The notes below the pieces were generated by a model that ran no database searches, had not been told where the DNA came from, and was given only the letters and a program-made list of their open reading frames with translations. From Blastococcus sp. HT6-30 (GTDB lineage: Bacteria; Actinomycetota; Actinomycetes; Mycobacteriales; Geodermatophilaceae): a stretch of DNA of 64,000 nucleotides. Shown piece after piece: positions 8,232 through 17,521 of the stretch. A program made the position numbers and the translations under genes. Numbering within the stretch: position 1 is the first letter of the stretch; each line of letters begins with the position of its first letter. The DNA is taken from the NCBI RefSeq assembly GCF_039729015.1, contig NZ_CP155792.1, forward strand, positions 3,306,001 through 3,370,000, read 5' to 3'.

Positions 8232-9140
8232 GTGACGACCCCCGACTACCGGCTCAGCCAGCTGGAGACGCTGGAGGCCGAGTCCATCCACGTCATCCGT
8301 GAGGTGGTCGCCGAGCTCGAGCGACCGGTGCTGCTGTTCTCCGGCGGCAAGGACTCCATCGTCATGCTGGAGCTGGCCCGCAAGGCGTTCGCCCCGGCCC
8401 GCATCCCGTTTCCGGTGATGCACGTGGACACCGGGCTGAACTTCCCCGAGGTGCTGGAGTTCCGCGACAAGCGGGTGGCCGAGCTGGGCGTGCAGCTCGT
8501 CGTCGCCTCGGTGCCCGACGCGATCGCCGCCGGCACGGTCAAGGAAGAGCCCAACGGCTCCCGCAACCGCATCCAGACCCCCGTGCTCCTCGACGCGGTC
8601 GAGCAGCACGGCTTCACCGCCCTGTTCGGCGGTGCCCGACGCGACGAGGACAAGGCCCGCGCGAAGGAGCGGGTGTTCTCCTTCCGCGACGAGTTCGGGC
8701 AGTGGGACCCCAAGAACCAGCGCCCCGAGCTCTGGGACCTCTACAACGGCCGGATCCACCTGGGTGAGTCCATCCGTGTGTTCCCGCTGTCGAACTGGAC
8801 CGAGCTCGACATCTGGCAGTACATCGCTCGCGAGCGGATCGCCATCCCGCCGCTGTACCTCGCCCAGGAGCGCGACGTCGTCGAGCGCCAGGGGATGCTC
8901 TACGCGGTCAACCAGTTCATCACCCCACGCGAGGGCGAGCAGGTGCGCCGCGAGTGGGTGCGCTACCGCACGGTGGGCGACGCCAACCTGACCGCCGCGG
9001 TGGCCTCACGGGCGACCGACGTCGAGGAGGTCATCGCCGAGATCGCGGTGACCCGGATGACCGAGCGGGGCGCCACCCGCGGCGACGACAAGGTCAGCGA
9101 CGCCGCCATGGAGGACCGGAAGAAGGAGGGCTACTTCTGA
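8232..9140 (+). CDS. cysD: Sulfate adenylyltransferase small subunit CysD
   Basis: 302-residue ATP-sulfurylase catalytic subunit, which forms adenosine 5'-phosphosulfate from ATP and sulfate with the GTPase CysN. The PP-loop is LLFSGGKDSIVML; other family blocks are MHVDTGLNFPEV, FGGARRDEDKARAKER, FPLSNWTELDIWQYI and YRTVGDANLT. Length matches CysD (about 300). GTG at 8232 is preceded by GGAG about 10 nt upstream; a TTG at 8184 gives an extension without family similarity. Unusually, 277 bp containing an opposing small gene separate it from cysN. Confidence 0.95.
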   Translation: MTTPDYRLSQLETLEAESIHVIREVVAELERPVLLFSGGKDSIVMLELARKAFAPARIPFPVMHVDTGLNFPEVLEFRDKRVAELGVQLVVASVPDAIAAGTVKEEPNGSRNRIQTPVLLDAVEQHGFTALFGGARRDEDKARAKERVFSFRDEFGQWDPKNQRPELWDLYNGRIHLGESIRVFPLSNWTELDIWQYIARERIAIPPLYLAQERDVVERQGMLYAVNQFITPREGEQVRREWVRYRTVGDANLTAAVASRATDVEEVIAEIAVTRMTERGATRGDDKVSDAAMEDRKKEGYF

Positions 9141-9349
9141 TGCCGGGCCTGACGACGGCGCCATCGGGCCACCAGCAGCAGGGTCACGACGCCGAGCAGC
9201 ACCAGGCCGGTCGTCCAGCCCACGACCTCCGAGGCCCACGTCGCCTCCGCACCCAGCACGCCGTAGACCCACTCGGTCACCGCGTGCCCAACCACGTAAC
9301 CCAGGACGACCACCAGCAACGCGGGCGTTGCCAGGGCGAACAGGAACAC
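9131..9349 (-). CDS. Small two-segment membrane protein opposing the cys genes
   Basis: 72-residue protein with two predicted membrane helices (about residues 2-26 and 43-61) and a strongly basic C-terminal tail (RWRRRQARH), which predicts a cytoplasmic C-terminus. GTG at 9349 is preceded by GAGGAGG with 7-nt spacing, which makes it more than a chance frame. It is encoded on the strand opposite cysD and cysN, fills nearly all the gap between them, and its last codons overlap the end of cysD by 10 bp. The function is not recognised. Confidence 0.65.
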   Translation of the reverse strand: MFLFALATPALLVVVLGYVVGHAVTEWVYGVLGAEATWASEVVGWTTGLVLLGVVTLLLVARWRRRQARHQK

Positions 9350-9417
9350 GCGGCGCCTCCTCAGGGCCTCCGCTCCAGCGTCCGCTCCGCCGCCGTCCTT
9401 CGCCAGGAGAACCCCCG

Positions 9418-10725
9418 ATGAACCCCGTCGACGTGCACTCCGCCGCCGCGGCGCAGGCCCACGACATCGCCGTCGCCCGCAAGGACATCCTGCGGATCGC
9501 GACCGCCGGCTCGGTCGACGACGGCAAGAGCACCCTGATCGGCCGGCTGCTCTACGACAGCAAGGCCGTCTTCGAGGACCAGTACGAGGCGGTCGAGCGG
9601 GCCAGCGCCGGCGGAGACTACGTGAACCTGGCGCTGCTCACCGACGGCCTGCGCGCCGAGCGCGAGCAGGGCATCACCATCGACGTCGCCTACCGGTACT
9701 TCGCCACCCCCCGGCGGACGTTCATCCTGGCCGACACCCCCGGCCACGTGCAGTACACGCGGAACATGGTCACCGGCGCCTCGACCGCCGACCTCGCGAT
9801 CGTGCTGGTCGACGCGCGCAAGGGCATGCTGGAGCAGAGCCGCCGCCACGCGTTCCTCGCCTCCCTGCTGCGGGTGCCGCACCTGGTCGTCGCGGTCAAC
9901 AAGATGGACCTCGTCGACTGGTCGGAGGACACGTTCGAGGCCATCCGCGACGAGTTCACCGCCTTCGCCGCGAAGCTCGACGTCCCCGACCTCACCGTCG
10001 TCCCGATCTCGGCGCTGCACGGCGACAACGTCGTCCGCCGGTCGGAGCACACCCCCTGGTACCAGGGCTCCTCGCTGCTGCACCACCTCGAGCACGTGCA
10101 CGTGGCCAGCGACCGGAACCTCGTCGACGTCCGCTTCCCGGTGCAGTACGTCATCCGGCCGCAGTCGGACGCGCACCACGACTACCGCGGCTACGCGGGC
10201 ACCGTGGCCAGCGGGGTCCTCCGGCCCGGCGACGAGGTCCAGGTGCTGCCCAGCGGGCTGACGACGACGATCGCCGGCATCGACGGGCCGCGCGGCCCGG
10301 TCGAGGAGGCGTTCGCCCCCATGGCGGTGACCGTGCGGCTGGCCGACGACCTCGACGTCTCCCGCGGTGACCTCATCTGCCGCCCGGCCAACGCGCCGCA
10401 CGTGTCCCAGGACCTGGACGCGCTGGTGTGCTGGATGACCGACGAGCCGCTGCGGCCGCGGCAGCGCCTGGCCGTCAAGCACACGACCCGTTCGGTGCGG
10501 GCCGTGGTCAAGGAGCTGCAGTACCGGCTCGACGTGAACACGCTGCACCGGGACCTCGGTGCCGGTGAGCTCGGGCTCAACGACATCGGCCGGGTGCGGC
10601 TGCGCACCACCCAGCCGCTGTTCGTGGACGAGTACTCCCGCAACCGGGTGACCGGCCGGTTCATCCTCGTGGACGAGGCCACCAATGCCACGGTCGGCGC
10701 CGGGATGCTGGTCCCCGGCAGCTGA
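9418..10725 (+). CDS. cysN: Sulfate adenylyltransferase GTPase subunit CysN
   Basis: 435-residue elongation-factor-like GTPase that drives the CysD reaction. GTPase motifs are intact: AGSVDDGKST (P loop), EREQGITID (switch), DTPGH, NKMDLVD and the SAL element. Two beta-barrel domains follow to the C-terminus. The length shows it is CysN alone: the C-terminal APS kinase domain of mycobacterial CysNC (about 610 residues) is absent, and no separate cysC is seen here. ATG at 9418 follows AGGAG at 9-nt spacing. Confidence 0.95.
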   Translation: MNPVDVHSAAAAQAHDIAVARKDILRIATAGSVDDGKSTLIGRLLYDSKAVFEDQYEAVERASAGGDYVNLALLTDGLRAEREQGITIDVAYRYFATPRRTFILADTPGHVQYTRNMVTGASTADLAIVLVDARKGMLEQSRRHAFLASLLRVPHLVVAVNKMDLVDWSEDTFEAIRDEFTAFAAKLDVPDLTVVPISALHGDNVVRRSEHTPWYQGSSLLHHLEHVHVASDRNLVDVRFPVQYVIRPQSDAHHDYRGYAGTVASGVLRPGDEVQVLPSGLTTTIAGIDGPRGPVEEAFAPMAVTVRLADDLDVSRGDLICRPANAPHVSQDLDALVCWMTDEPLRPRQRLAVKHTTRSVRAVVKELQYRLDVNTLHRDLGAGELGLNDIGRVRLRTTQPLFVDEYSRNRVTGRFILVDEATNATVGAGMLVPGS

Positions 10726-10751
10726 TCGGGCGGTCCTGGCTCACCCGATCA
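10723..10751. terminator. Weak bidirectional hairpin between cysN and P450
   Basis: TGATCGGG (10723-10730) pairs with CCCGATCA (10744-10751), overlapping the cysN stop codon. It lies between the ends of two convergent genes. There is no T tract, so it is a modest candidate. Confidence 0.4.
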
Positions 10752-10769
10752 CCAGGGAGGACGTCAGGG

Positions 10770-12119
10770 TCAGCGCAGGGTCACCGGCAGCACCTCGAAG
10801 CCCCGGAGGGTCTGCAGGTCGCGCCGCTGCGGGCGGCCGGCCACCCGCAGCGCGGGGAAGCGCGCGCTGAGCGCCGCCAGCCCGATGGCGCCCTCCAGGC
10901 GCGCCAGCCCCGCGCCGACGCAGTAGTGGATGCCGCCGGAGAAGGCCAGGTGCTCGCGGGCGTTGGGGCGCATGACGTCGAACCGAGCCGGATGGGGGAA
11001 GACGTCGGGGTCGCGGTTGGCCGCACCGAGGAACAGCGTCACGCGAGTGCCGGCGGGCACCGTCCGCCCCGCCAGCTCGACGTCGGACCGCGCCGAGCGG
11101 CCGGTGAGCTGCACGGGGCTGTCGATCCGCAGGACCTCCTCGACGGCGTCGTCCCACCCGGCGGCGCCCGTGCGAAGGGCGTCCCACTGGTCGCGGTGCG
11201 CGTCGAGGAGCACGACGGCGTTGCCCAGCAGGTTCACCGTGGTCTCGAAGCCGGCGCCGAGCAGGAGCAGGACGGTGGCGTGCAGCTCCCGGTCGGTGAG
11301 CGCCTCAGCGGGCGGCAGCGTGACCAGCCGGCTGACCAGGTCGTCGGCCGGCTCGCGGCGCAACCGTGCGAAGTGCTCGGCCAGGAACCGGTGCATCGCC
11401 CGCAGCGCCTTCTCGGCGGCGAGGTAGCGGCGCAGCGGGAGGCCGGGGTCGAGGGTGGCGGCGGCGGCGGCGCCCCAGCGCAGGAAGTCCTCCCGGCGCT
11501 CCACGGGCACGCCGAGCAGGTCGGCGATCACCAGCACCGGCAGCTGCGCGGCGTAGGCATGGACGAGGTCGACCGCGCCCTCCCGGCGCTCCAGGTCTTC
11601 CAGGAGGCGCTCGGCGATGCGCCGGATGGCCGGCTCGAAGGCCGCCGTCGCCCGCGGGGTGAAGGCCCGGCTCACCAGCCGGCGGAACCGGGTGTGGTCG
11701 GGCGGATCCGTCACGAGCATGGACGGCGGCTCGGCGACGCCGGCCGCCGCGGGGTCGTCGCCGAAATCGAGCGCCCAGCGGATGACCCGGGGAGCACCCG
11801 TCCGGTCCCACCCGACGCCGAACCGGTCGCTGCGCAAGACGTCCTGGGCGACGGGGTGCGACGCCGTCACCAGGCCGAGGCTGCTGCCCGAGAGCGGCCC
11901 GCGGGCGCGCAGCTGCTCGTAGAGCTCGTAGGGGTCCCCGCGCAACGCCGGATCGCGCATCAGCCGGCCGACCAGGTCACCGCGACGGGCGCTGCGGGAG
12001 AGGTAGACCGCCGGCAGGCCGTGCCGGACGGCCCAGCGCACCGCGGTACGCGCCGGGCCGGCCAGCGGCCGGAGTACCGCTTCCGGGCGGGCCGCCGTCC
12101 CGGTTGTGACGCTCATCAC
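10770..12119 (-). CDS. Cytochrome P450
   Basis: 449-residue soluble bacterial P450 monooxygenase. The I-helix oxygen-binding motif is GAGFETT, the K-helix ExxR is EEVLR, and the heme-ligand loop is FSGGIHYCVGAG with Cys about residue 400. TDPPDHTRFRRLVSRAFTPR is the typical C-helix region. A longer than usual N-terminal extension (about 50 residues, rich in Arg) precedes the core. GTG at 12119 or ATG at 12116 can serve as start; neither has a clear ribosome-binding site. No ferredoxin or reductase gene is adjacent, so redox partners are elsewhere. The substrate cannot be inferred. Confidence 0.95.
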   Translation of the reverse strand: MMSVTTGTAARPEAVLRPLAGPARTAVRWAVRHGLPAVYLSRSARRGDLVGRLMRDPALRGDPYELYEQLRARGPLSGSSLGLVTASHPVAQDVLRSDRFGVGWDRTGAPRVIRWALDFGDDPAAAGVAEPPSMLVTDPPDHTRFRRLVSRAFTPRATAAFEPAIRRIAERLLEDLERREGAVDLVHAYAAQLPVLVIADLLGVPVERREDFLRWGAAAAATLDPGLPLRRYLAAEKALRAMHRFLAEHFARLRREPADDLVSRLVTLPPAEALTDRELHATVLLLLGAGFETTVNLLGNAVVLLDAHRDQWDALRTGAAGWDDAVEEVLRIDSPVQLTGRSARSDVELAGRTVPAGTRVTLFLGAANRDPDVFPHPARFDVMRPNAREHLAFSGGIHYCVGAGLARLEGAIGLAALSARFPALRVAGRPQRRDLQTLRGFEVLPVTLR

Positions 12120-12150
12120 CGCAGTCTGTCAGTGATGGCCCGGAACACGG

Positions 12151-12186
12151 CACCGCCCCCGTTCCGGGAGCGGAACGAGGGCGGTG
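12151..12186 (-). terminator. Hairpin downstream of the small acidic gene
   Basis: A 15-bp stem with one mismatch (12151-12165 with 12172-12186) and a 6-nt loop, sitting between the end of the small acidic gene and the P450 start, both on the minus strand. It probably ends the upstream transcript. Confidence 0.65.
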
Positions 12187-12203
12187 CGGAGACGTCGGGG
12201 TGG

Positions 12204-12368
12204 TCAGGCCTCGTCGGTGGGCGCAGGCGCGGCGTCCGGGTCGCCATCCCAGTCCTTGCCCGCGACGTCGGCGTTCTCCGACGCGCTGTCGGTCTGGCCG
12301 GCGACGGTCTCGATCATCTCCTCGTCGGAGACGCCGTCACCGGCAGCATGGGTGTTCGGCTCGCTCAT
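12204..12368 (-). CDS. Small acidic hypothetical protein
   Basis: 54-residue, highly acidic, probably disordered protein (MSEPNTHAAGDG to PAPTDEA). ATG at 12368 is preceded by AAGGGA at suitable distance; upstream in-frame extension lacks a ribosome-binding site. It lies 76 bp downstream of the anti-sigma-type ATPase on the same strand and is followed by a hairpin, so it appears to be a transcribed gene. The function is not recognised. Confidence 0.55.
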   Translation of the reverse strand: MSEPNTHAAGDGVSDEEMIETVAGQTDSASENADVAGKDWDGDPDAAPAPTDEA

Positions 12369-12444
12369 CGCGGAGTCCCTTCGGTGTGGCTGGCTTCCTC
12401 TTCGCCGGTCCCCGATCGGGAACCGCGGCAAACCAGCTGGTAGG

Positions 12445-12834
12445 TCACAGGCGGGAAGGCCGCAGTTCGAACCAGACACGCTTGCCGTCGCGGTGCTCCT
12501 CGCACCCCCACCGGTCGGCGATCATCTCGACCATCAGCATGCCGCGGCCACGCGGCCGGTCCGGCGAGGGGCCGAGGACCTCCGGGCGGGCCGGTGAGCC
12601 GTCGACGACGGCCAGCCGCAGCCAGTCGTCGGAGAGGGTGGCCTCGATCGTCAGGCAGGCACTCCCGCCGACGTGGTCGACCACGTTCGCGACCAGCTCG
12701 GTCACCAGCAGCGCCGCGTCCCCGTGGTCCTGCCGAGCACCCCACGAGGCGAGCAGCTGGCGCACCAGGCGCCGGGCCGCCGGGACGCTCGCCGCGACCG
12801 GCGGGAGGTCCAGGCTGGCGGAGAGGGAGGACAT
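12445..12834 (-). CDS. RsbW-like ATP-binding protein (serine kinase/anti-sigma family)
   Basis: 129-residue single-domain GHKL ATPase of the RsbW/SpoIIAB group. It shows the entry helix VPAARRLVRQLL, N-box region LLVTELVANVVDHVG and GRGMLMVEMIADRWG at the ATP lid, ending VWFELRPSRL. Family members phosphorylate anti-anti-sigma partners or bind sigma factors, but stand-alone actinobacterial copies are numerous and mostly untested. ATG at 12834 starts the similarity; a 43-residue upstream extension is possible but unlike the family. No sigma factor or antagonist is adjacent. Confidence 0.85.
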   Translation of the reverse strand: MSSLSASLDLPPVAASVPAARRLVRQLLASWGARQDHGDAALLVTELVANVVDHVGGSACLTIEATLSDDWLRLAVVDGSPARPEVLGPSPDRPRGRGMLMVEMIADRWGCEEHRDGKRVWFELRPSRL

Positions 12835-13036
12835 GCGCGGTTCCGTTCTGCCGGCGGACGAGGGTGGAGTGGCCTGAGCGCCCGGTGCTGTCCTCATCGG
12901 CAGGAGGGGCGGCGGACTGGATCGGTTGTGCACAACTATCCTGACCGGAAGGGCACGACGCAATACCTATTGCGGTCGTGCGGATCGCATGCCATACATG
13001 TCCCGTGCAGCCCCCCCGTCCCCGAGGAGCCGCAGC

Positions 13037-13411
13037 ATGAGCGCTTCTCCGCCGACGGTCGAGCGCGACGAGGTCGCCGTCGAGGCCCTCCAGCGCCTCA
13101 TCGAGTGCATCGACGCCTCGATCGGGGAGCTGGAACGCGCCCGGACACGAGCCGAGAAGCTGCTGGCCGACCGCCGCGGCGGCCGCCCCTGGCTGGAGCT
13201 GGTCACCGACGAGGCCCGCCCCCTGGTCGTCGAGAGCATCTCGACCGTGCTCGGGACGCTGGCCGCCGCCGGGCACACCTGGCGCCGTGAGGAGGCCGCG
13301 GCCCTGCACCGCGAGCAGGTGAGCATCAACCGGATCGCCGGGCTTTTCGGCGTCACCCGCCAGCGGATCTCCGCACTGCTCCGCGAGCCCACCGGCGACC
13401 CGTCCGCCTGA
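13037..13411 (+). CDS. Small helix-turn-helix protein
   Basis: 124-residue protein with an N-terminal alpha-helical region (ALQRLIECIDASIGELERAR) and a C-terminal helix-turn-helix (about residues 90-116) in INRIAGLFGVTRQRISALLRE. The architecture suggests a small DNA-binding regulator. ATG at 13037 follows GAGGAG with 8-nt spacing. It diverges from the RsbW-like gene, is convergent with hrpA 10 bp away, and has no co-directional neighbour. I do not recognise a characterised homologue. Confidence 0.75.
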   Translation: MSASPPTVERDEVAVEALQRLIECIDASIGELERARTRAEKLLADRRGGRPWLELVTDEARPLVVESISTVLGTLAAAGHTWRREEAAALHREQVSINRIAGLFGVTRQRISALLREPTGDPSA

Positions 13412-13421
13412 GGCCCGCCCC

Positions 13422-16400
13422 TCAGGGCAGGAGCGCGTCGATCGCCTTGTAGATGCGCTGCTCGGACACCGGTCGGGGGGTGCCCACGCTCTGGGCGAAC
13501 AAGCTCACCCGCAGCTCCTCGATCATCCAGCGGATCCGCGTGACCGGGTCGTCGGGCGCCCCCGTCGGGGGCACCTGCGCCCGCAGCTGCTCGTACTCGG
13601 TGGTCACCGCGGCCACCTGCTGGGTCCACAGCTCGTCGCGCACCGCGTTGGCCGGCAGCTTCTCCAGCCGGTGCGCCATGGCCGTCAGGTAGCGGACGAC
13701 GTCGGGCAGCCGACGGCGTCCGGTCGCGGCCACGAACCCGCGGTGCAGCAGCCCGGTCATCTGGCGGCGGAGGTCGGCGATCGCGGCCTCGGGCACCCGG
13801 CGGCCCGGCGCGGCCCCGATGGCCATCGCCACCTCGCGCGCCCGGGCCAGCACGGCCTCGACCCGGCCGACGACGTCGACGGTGAGCGGCTGCAGCTGCG
13901 CCTTGGCCGTGCTCACCAGCGCCGCGAAGGCCTGCGGTTCCCGCGGCGGCCCGCCTGCCGCCGCGATCAGCTCGTCGGCGGCCGCGTCGACGCAGTCGGC
14001 CACGAGGTCGGGGATCTCGCCGTCGGGGTTGAACTGCAGGGCCAGCCGGGTGGCCGGTCCGAGACGCTTGACGACCTGCTTGACCGGTGAGCCGGCGACC
14101 AGGACCAGCAGCCGCCGGGCGCCCCGCCAGGACAGCCGCGTCGCCTCGGCCTCCGTGGCGACCACCCGGACGCCGACGGTAGTGCCCTCGTCGACCAGCG
14201 CCGGGTAGGCGGTCACCACGTGCGACCCACGGCGCACCTCCACCGTGCGCGGCAACGTCCCGAGGTCCCAGGCCGTCAGGCCGGTCCGCTCCAGCTCCGA
14301 CGCGGCGCGGGCCAGGCTGGCCCGCGCCTGCGGAGCGACCTGCGCCCTGAGCGCCGCGAGGTCCTTGCCCGCCGCCAGCGGCCGCTGGTGGTCGTCGAGC
14401 ACCCGGAAGGTGGCCCGCAGGTGGTCGGGCACCTGGCCCGGCTGCCAGGCATCCGGGGGGATCACCACGCCGGCGGCCCGGCGGAGCTCCCGCTCGAGGG
14501 CCGGCAGGAGGGGCTCGCCGGGGTCGATCCCCGGCAGCACCGCGCGGACCCGGTCGGGGATCGGGACCAGTGCGCGGCGCAGCTGCTTGGGCAGCGTGCG
14601 CAGCAGCGCCGTCACCAGCTCCTCGCGCAGCCCGGGCACGGTGAACGCCAGCGACTCACCGGAGGTTCGCTGCACCACCGAGTCCAGCACCCCGAGCGGC
14701 ACGTCGACGGTCACGCCGTCCTCGGCGGCACCGGGCGCGAAGGCGTAGGAGAGCGGCAGGGTGAGGCCCTGCGTCAGGCGCACCTCGTCGGGATAGTCCT
14801 CCGGGCGCACCTCGGCCGCCACCGCCGCGTTGGTCAGCATCTCGGGCGTGAACGTCAGCAGGTCCGGCTGCCGCTGGCGGGCCTGCTTCCACCACCGGTC
14901 GAAGTGCCGGGTGGAGACGACGTCGGCCGGGATGCGGGCGTCGTAGAGCTCGAACACCGCCTCCTCGTCGACGCCGATGTCCCGTCGGCGGGCGCGCTCC
15001 TCCAGAGCCGCCACCTGCTCGACGGCCCGCTGGTTCTCGGCCCAGAAGCGGTGGTGGGTCGTCCACTCCCCCTGGACCAGCGCGTGCCGGATGAACAGGT
15101 CCCGGGAGACGACCGGGTCGATCGAGCCGTACTGGACCCGACGGCCGACCACCAGCGGCAGCCCGTAGAGGGTGACCCGCTCGGTGGCGACGACCGAACC
15201 CCGCTTGGCGTCCCAGCGCGGCTCGGAGTACTGGCGCTTCACGAGGTGATCGGCGAGCTTCTCGACCGTCTCGGGGTCGATGCGGGCCACGGTCCGGGCG
15301 AACAGCCGGCTGGTCTCGACCAGCTCCGCGGCGACCACCCACCGCGGCGGCTTCTTCGCCAGCGGCGTGCCGGGCGCGATCACGAACCGGGTGTTGCGGG
15401 TGCCGAGGTACTCCCGGCCCGGGCGCTTGCCACCCTTCGCCTGCTCGACCTGGAGCCCGACGTGGCTGAGCAGCCCCGCGAGCATCGCGGCGTGGATCCC
15501 GCGCTCGTCGGGCTCGGCCGCCGGCTCGCCGACCGCCATGCCCAGCCGCCGGGCGGTGCCGCGCAGCTGGCCGTGCAGGTCCTGCCACTCCCGGATGCGC
15601 AGGTAGTGCAGGAACTCCCGCTTCACGGTGCGGCGGAACTGGTTGCCGGACAGGGCGTCCTGCTGCTCGCCGAGATAGCGCCACAGGTTGAGCAGGGCCA
15701 GGAAGTCGGAGTTCTCGTCGGCGAACCGGGCGTGCATCTGGTCGGCGGCCTGCTGGTGCTCGGTCGGCCGTTCCCGGGGGTCCTGGATGGTCAGGCCGGC
15801 CGCGATCACCAGCACCTCGTCGAGAACCCCGCGCCGGTCGGCCTCGACCACCATGCGGGCCATGCGGGGGTCCAGCGGCAGCGCGGCCAGGGCCCGGCCG
15901 GTCGCGGTCAGCCCGCCGTCGGCGTCCAGGGCGTGCAGCTCCTCCAGCAGCGCCAGGCCGTCGGCGACGGCGCGCCGGTCCGGCGGGTCGATGAACGGGA
16001 ACTCGGCGACCTCCCCGAGGTCGAGCGAGGCCATCTGCAGCAGCACCGACGCCAGGTTGGTCCGCAGGATCTCCGGGTCGGTGAACTCCGGCCGGTCGAG
16101 GAAGTCCTCCTCGGTGTAGAGCCGGATCGCGATGCCGTCCGACGTGCGGCCGCACCGGCCCGACCGCTGCCGGGCCGACGCCTGGCTGATCGGCTCGATC
16201 GGCAGCCGCTGCACCTTCGTGCGATGGCTGTACCGCGAGATGCGGGCGGTCCCGGGGTCGACGACGTACCGGATCCCCGGCACGGTCAGCGACGTCTCCG
16301 CGACGTTCGTGGACAGCACGATGCGCCGTCCGGTGTGCGGGGTGAAGACCTTGTGCTGGTCGGCCGCCGACAGGCGCGAGTAGAGCGGGACGATCTCGGT

Positions 16401-17381
16401 GTTCGGCAGATCACGGTCGGCGAGGGCGTCCTGCGTGTCGCGGATCTCCCGCTCCCCGGCGAGGAACACCAGGATGTCCCCCGGTCCCTCGGCCACCAGC
16501 TCGTCGACGGCGTCGAGGACGGCGCTGACCTGGTCACGGTCGGGGTCGGCGGCCGGGTCGCCCTCGGGTGCGTCGGGGTCGACGACCGGCCGGTAGCGCA
16601 CCTCGACGGGGTACGTGCGGCCGCTGACCTCCACGATCGGCGCGTTCCCGAAGTGCTTGGCCACCCGCTCGACGTCGATGGTCGCGGAGGTGATGACCAG
16701 CTTGAGGTCGGGCCGCCGGGGCAGCAGCTGGGCCAGGTAGCCCAGCAGGAAGTCGATGTTGAGGCTCCGCTCGTGGGCCTCGTCGATGATGATCGTGTCG
16801 TACTGGCGGAGCAGCCGGTCGTGCGCGATCTCGGCGAGCAGCACACCGTCGGTCATCAGCTTGACCAGCGTCGAGTCCGACACCTGGTCGTTGAACCGCA
16901 TCTTGTAGCCGACGGTCTCGCCCAGCGGCGTGCCGAGCTCGCTGGCGATCCGCTCGGCAACGCTGCGGGCGGCGATCCGGCGGGGCTGCGTGTGGCCGAT
17001 CCGCCCGCGCACCCCGCGGCCGAGCTCCAGGGCGATCTTGGGCAGCTGGGTCGTCTTCCCCGAGCCGGTCTCCCCGGCCACGACCACGACCTGGGCGTTC
17101 CGCAGCGCCGCGGCGATGTCCTCCCGCCGCGCGCTGACCGGCAGCTCCTCCGGGTAGCTGACGGCCGGGACGGCGGCGCGACGCCGGGCGATCCGACCCT
17201 CCGCCGCGGCGACGTCGGCGGCGATGCGCTCGCGCTGCGCCTCCCGGGCCTGCGCGTCCCTCGTCCGGCGCAGCCCGTCCACCCGGCGGCGGAGCCGGTG
17301 CTCGTCGGCGAGGGTGAGCCCGGCGAGGCGGTCCCGGAGGTCGTCGCGCGGCGCCCGCTGCTCGGGGTGCACTGAACTCAC
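13422..17381 (-). CDS. hrpA: ATP-dependent helicase HrpA (DEAH-box)
   Basis: 1319-residue DEAH-box RNA helicase. Walker A is AGETGSGKTTQLPK, followed by HTQPRRIAARSVA (Ia), DEAHERSLNIDFLL (II), SATID (III) and the QRSGRCGR arginine-finger motif (VI). Helicase-associated and OB-fold regions follow, then the large C-terminal DUF3418 region typical of HrpA. Such proteins act in RNA processing; E. coli HrpA is implicated in ribosome rescue. GTG at 17381 starts a typical N-terminus (VSSVHPEQRAPRDDL); an in-frame GTG at 17471 would add 30 residues. It is divergent from the MarR gene. Confidence 0.95.
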   Translation of the reverse strand: MSSVHPEQRAPRDDLRDRLAGLTLADEHRLRRRVDGLRRTRDAQAREAQRERIAADVAAAEGRIARRRAAVPAVSYPEELPVSARREDIAAALRNAQVVVVAGETGSGKTTQLPKIALELGRGVRGRIGHTQPRRIAARSVAERIASELGTPLGETVGYKMRFNDQVSDSTLVKLMTDGVLLAEIAHDRLLRQYDTIIIDEAHERSLNIDFLLGYLAQLLPRRPDLKLVITSATIDVERVAKHFGNAPIVEVSGRTYPVEVRYRPVVDPDAPEGDPAADPDRDQVSAVLDAVDELVAEGPGDILVFLAGEREIRDTQDALADRDLPNTEIVPLYSRLSAADQHKVFTPHTGRRIVLSTNVAETSLTVPGIRYVVDPGTARISRYSHRTKVQRLPIEPISQASARQRSGRCGRTSDGIAIRLYTEEDFLDRPEFTDPEILRTNLASVLLQMASLDLGEVAEFPFIDPPDRRAVADGLALLEELHALDADGGLTATGRALAALPLDPRMARMVVEADRRGVLDEVLVIAAGLTIQDPRERPTEHQQAADQMHARFADENSDFLALLNLWRYLGEQQDALSGNQFRRTVKREFLHYLRIREWQDLHGQLRGTARRLGMAVGEPAAEPDERGIHAAMLAGLLSHVGLQVEQAKGGKRPGREYLGTRNTRFVIAPGTPLAKKPPRWVVAAELVETSRLFARTVARIDPETVEKLADHLVKRQYSEPRWDAKRGSVVATERVTLYGLPLVVGRRVQYGSIDPVVSRDLFIRHALVQGEWTTHHRFWAENQRAVEQVAALEERARRRDIGVDEEAVFELYDARIPADVVSTRHFDRWWKQARQRQPDLLTFTPEMLTNAAVAAEVRPEDYPDEVRLTQGLTLPLSYAFAPGAAEDGVTVDVPLGVLDSVVQRTSGESLAFTVPGLREELVTALLRTLPKQLRRALVPIPDRVRAVLPGIDPGEPLLPALERELRRAAGVVIPPDAWQPGQVPDHLRATFRVLDDHQRPLAAGKDLAALRAQVAPQARASLARAASELERTGLTAWDLGTLPRTVEVRRGSHVVTAYPALVDEGTTVGVRVVATEAEATRLSWRGARRLLVLVAGSPVKQVVKRLGPATRLALQFNPDGEIPDLVADCVDAAADELIAAAGGPPREPQAFAALVSTAKAQLQPLTVDVVGRVEAVLARAREVAMAIGAAPGRRVPEAAIADLRRQMTGLLHRGFVAATGRRRLPDVVRYLTAMAHRLEKLPANAVRDELWTQQVAAVTTEYEQLRAQVPPTGAPDDPVTRIRWMIEELRVSLFAQSVGTPRPVSEQRIYKAIDALLP

Positions 17382-17521
17382 GGGCGCGCTCGCGTTCCTC
17401 TCGGGCGGGGTGGCGGGAGCGCCGTCCACGAGCCGGGAGGCGCCGCTCCCCAGGATCGCACCGACCGGCACCTCCGTGCCGAGGGGTGGCCGGCATCACC
17501 CCGCTCACCCGAGTCGACTGG

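Noticed and set aside
9418-10725. Bifunctional CysNC
   Set aside because: The protein stops at 435 residues, without the C-terminal APS kinase P-loop.
14220-17375. 1051-residue plus-strand frame opposite hrpA
   Set aside because: It is an antisense shadow of the helicase; high-GC third positions keep the opposite frame open. Composition is Arg/Gly/Leu-biased and no domain is visible.
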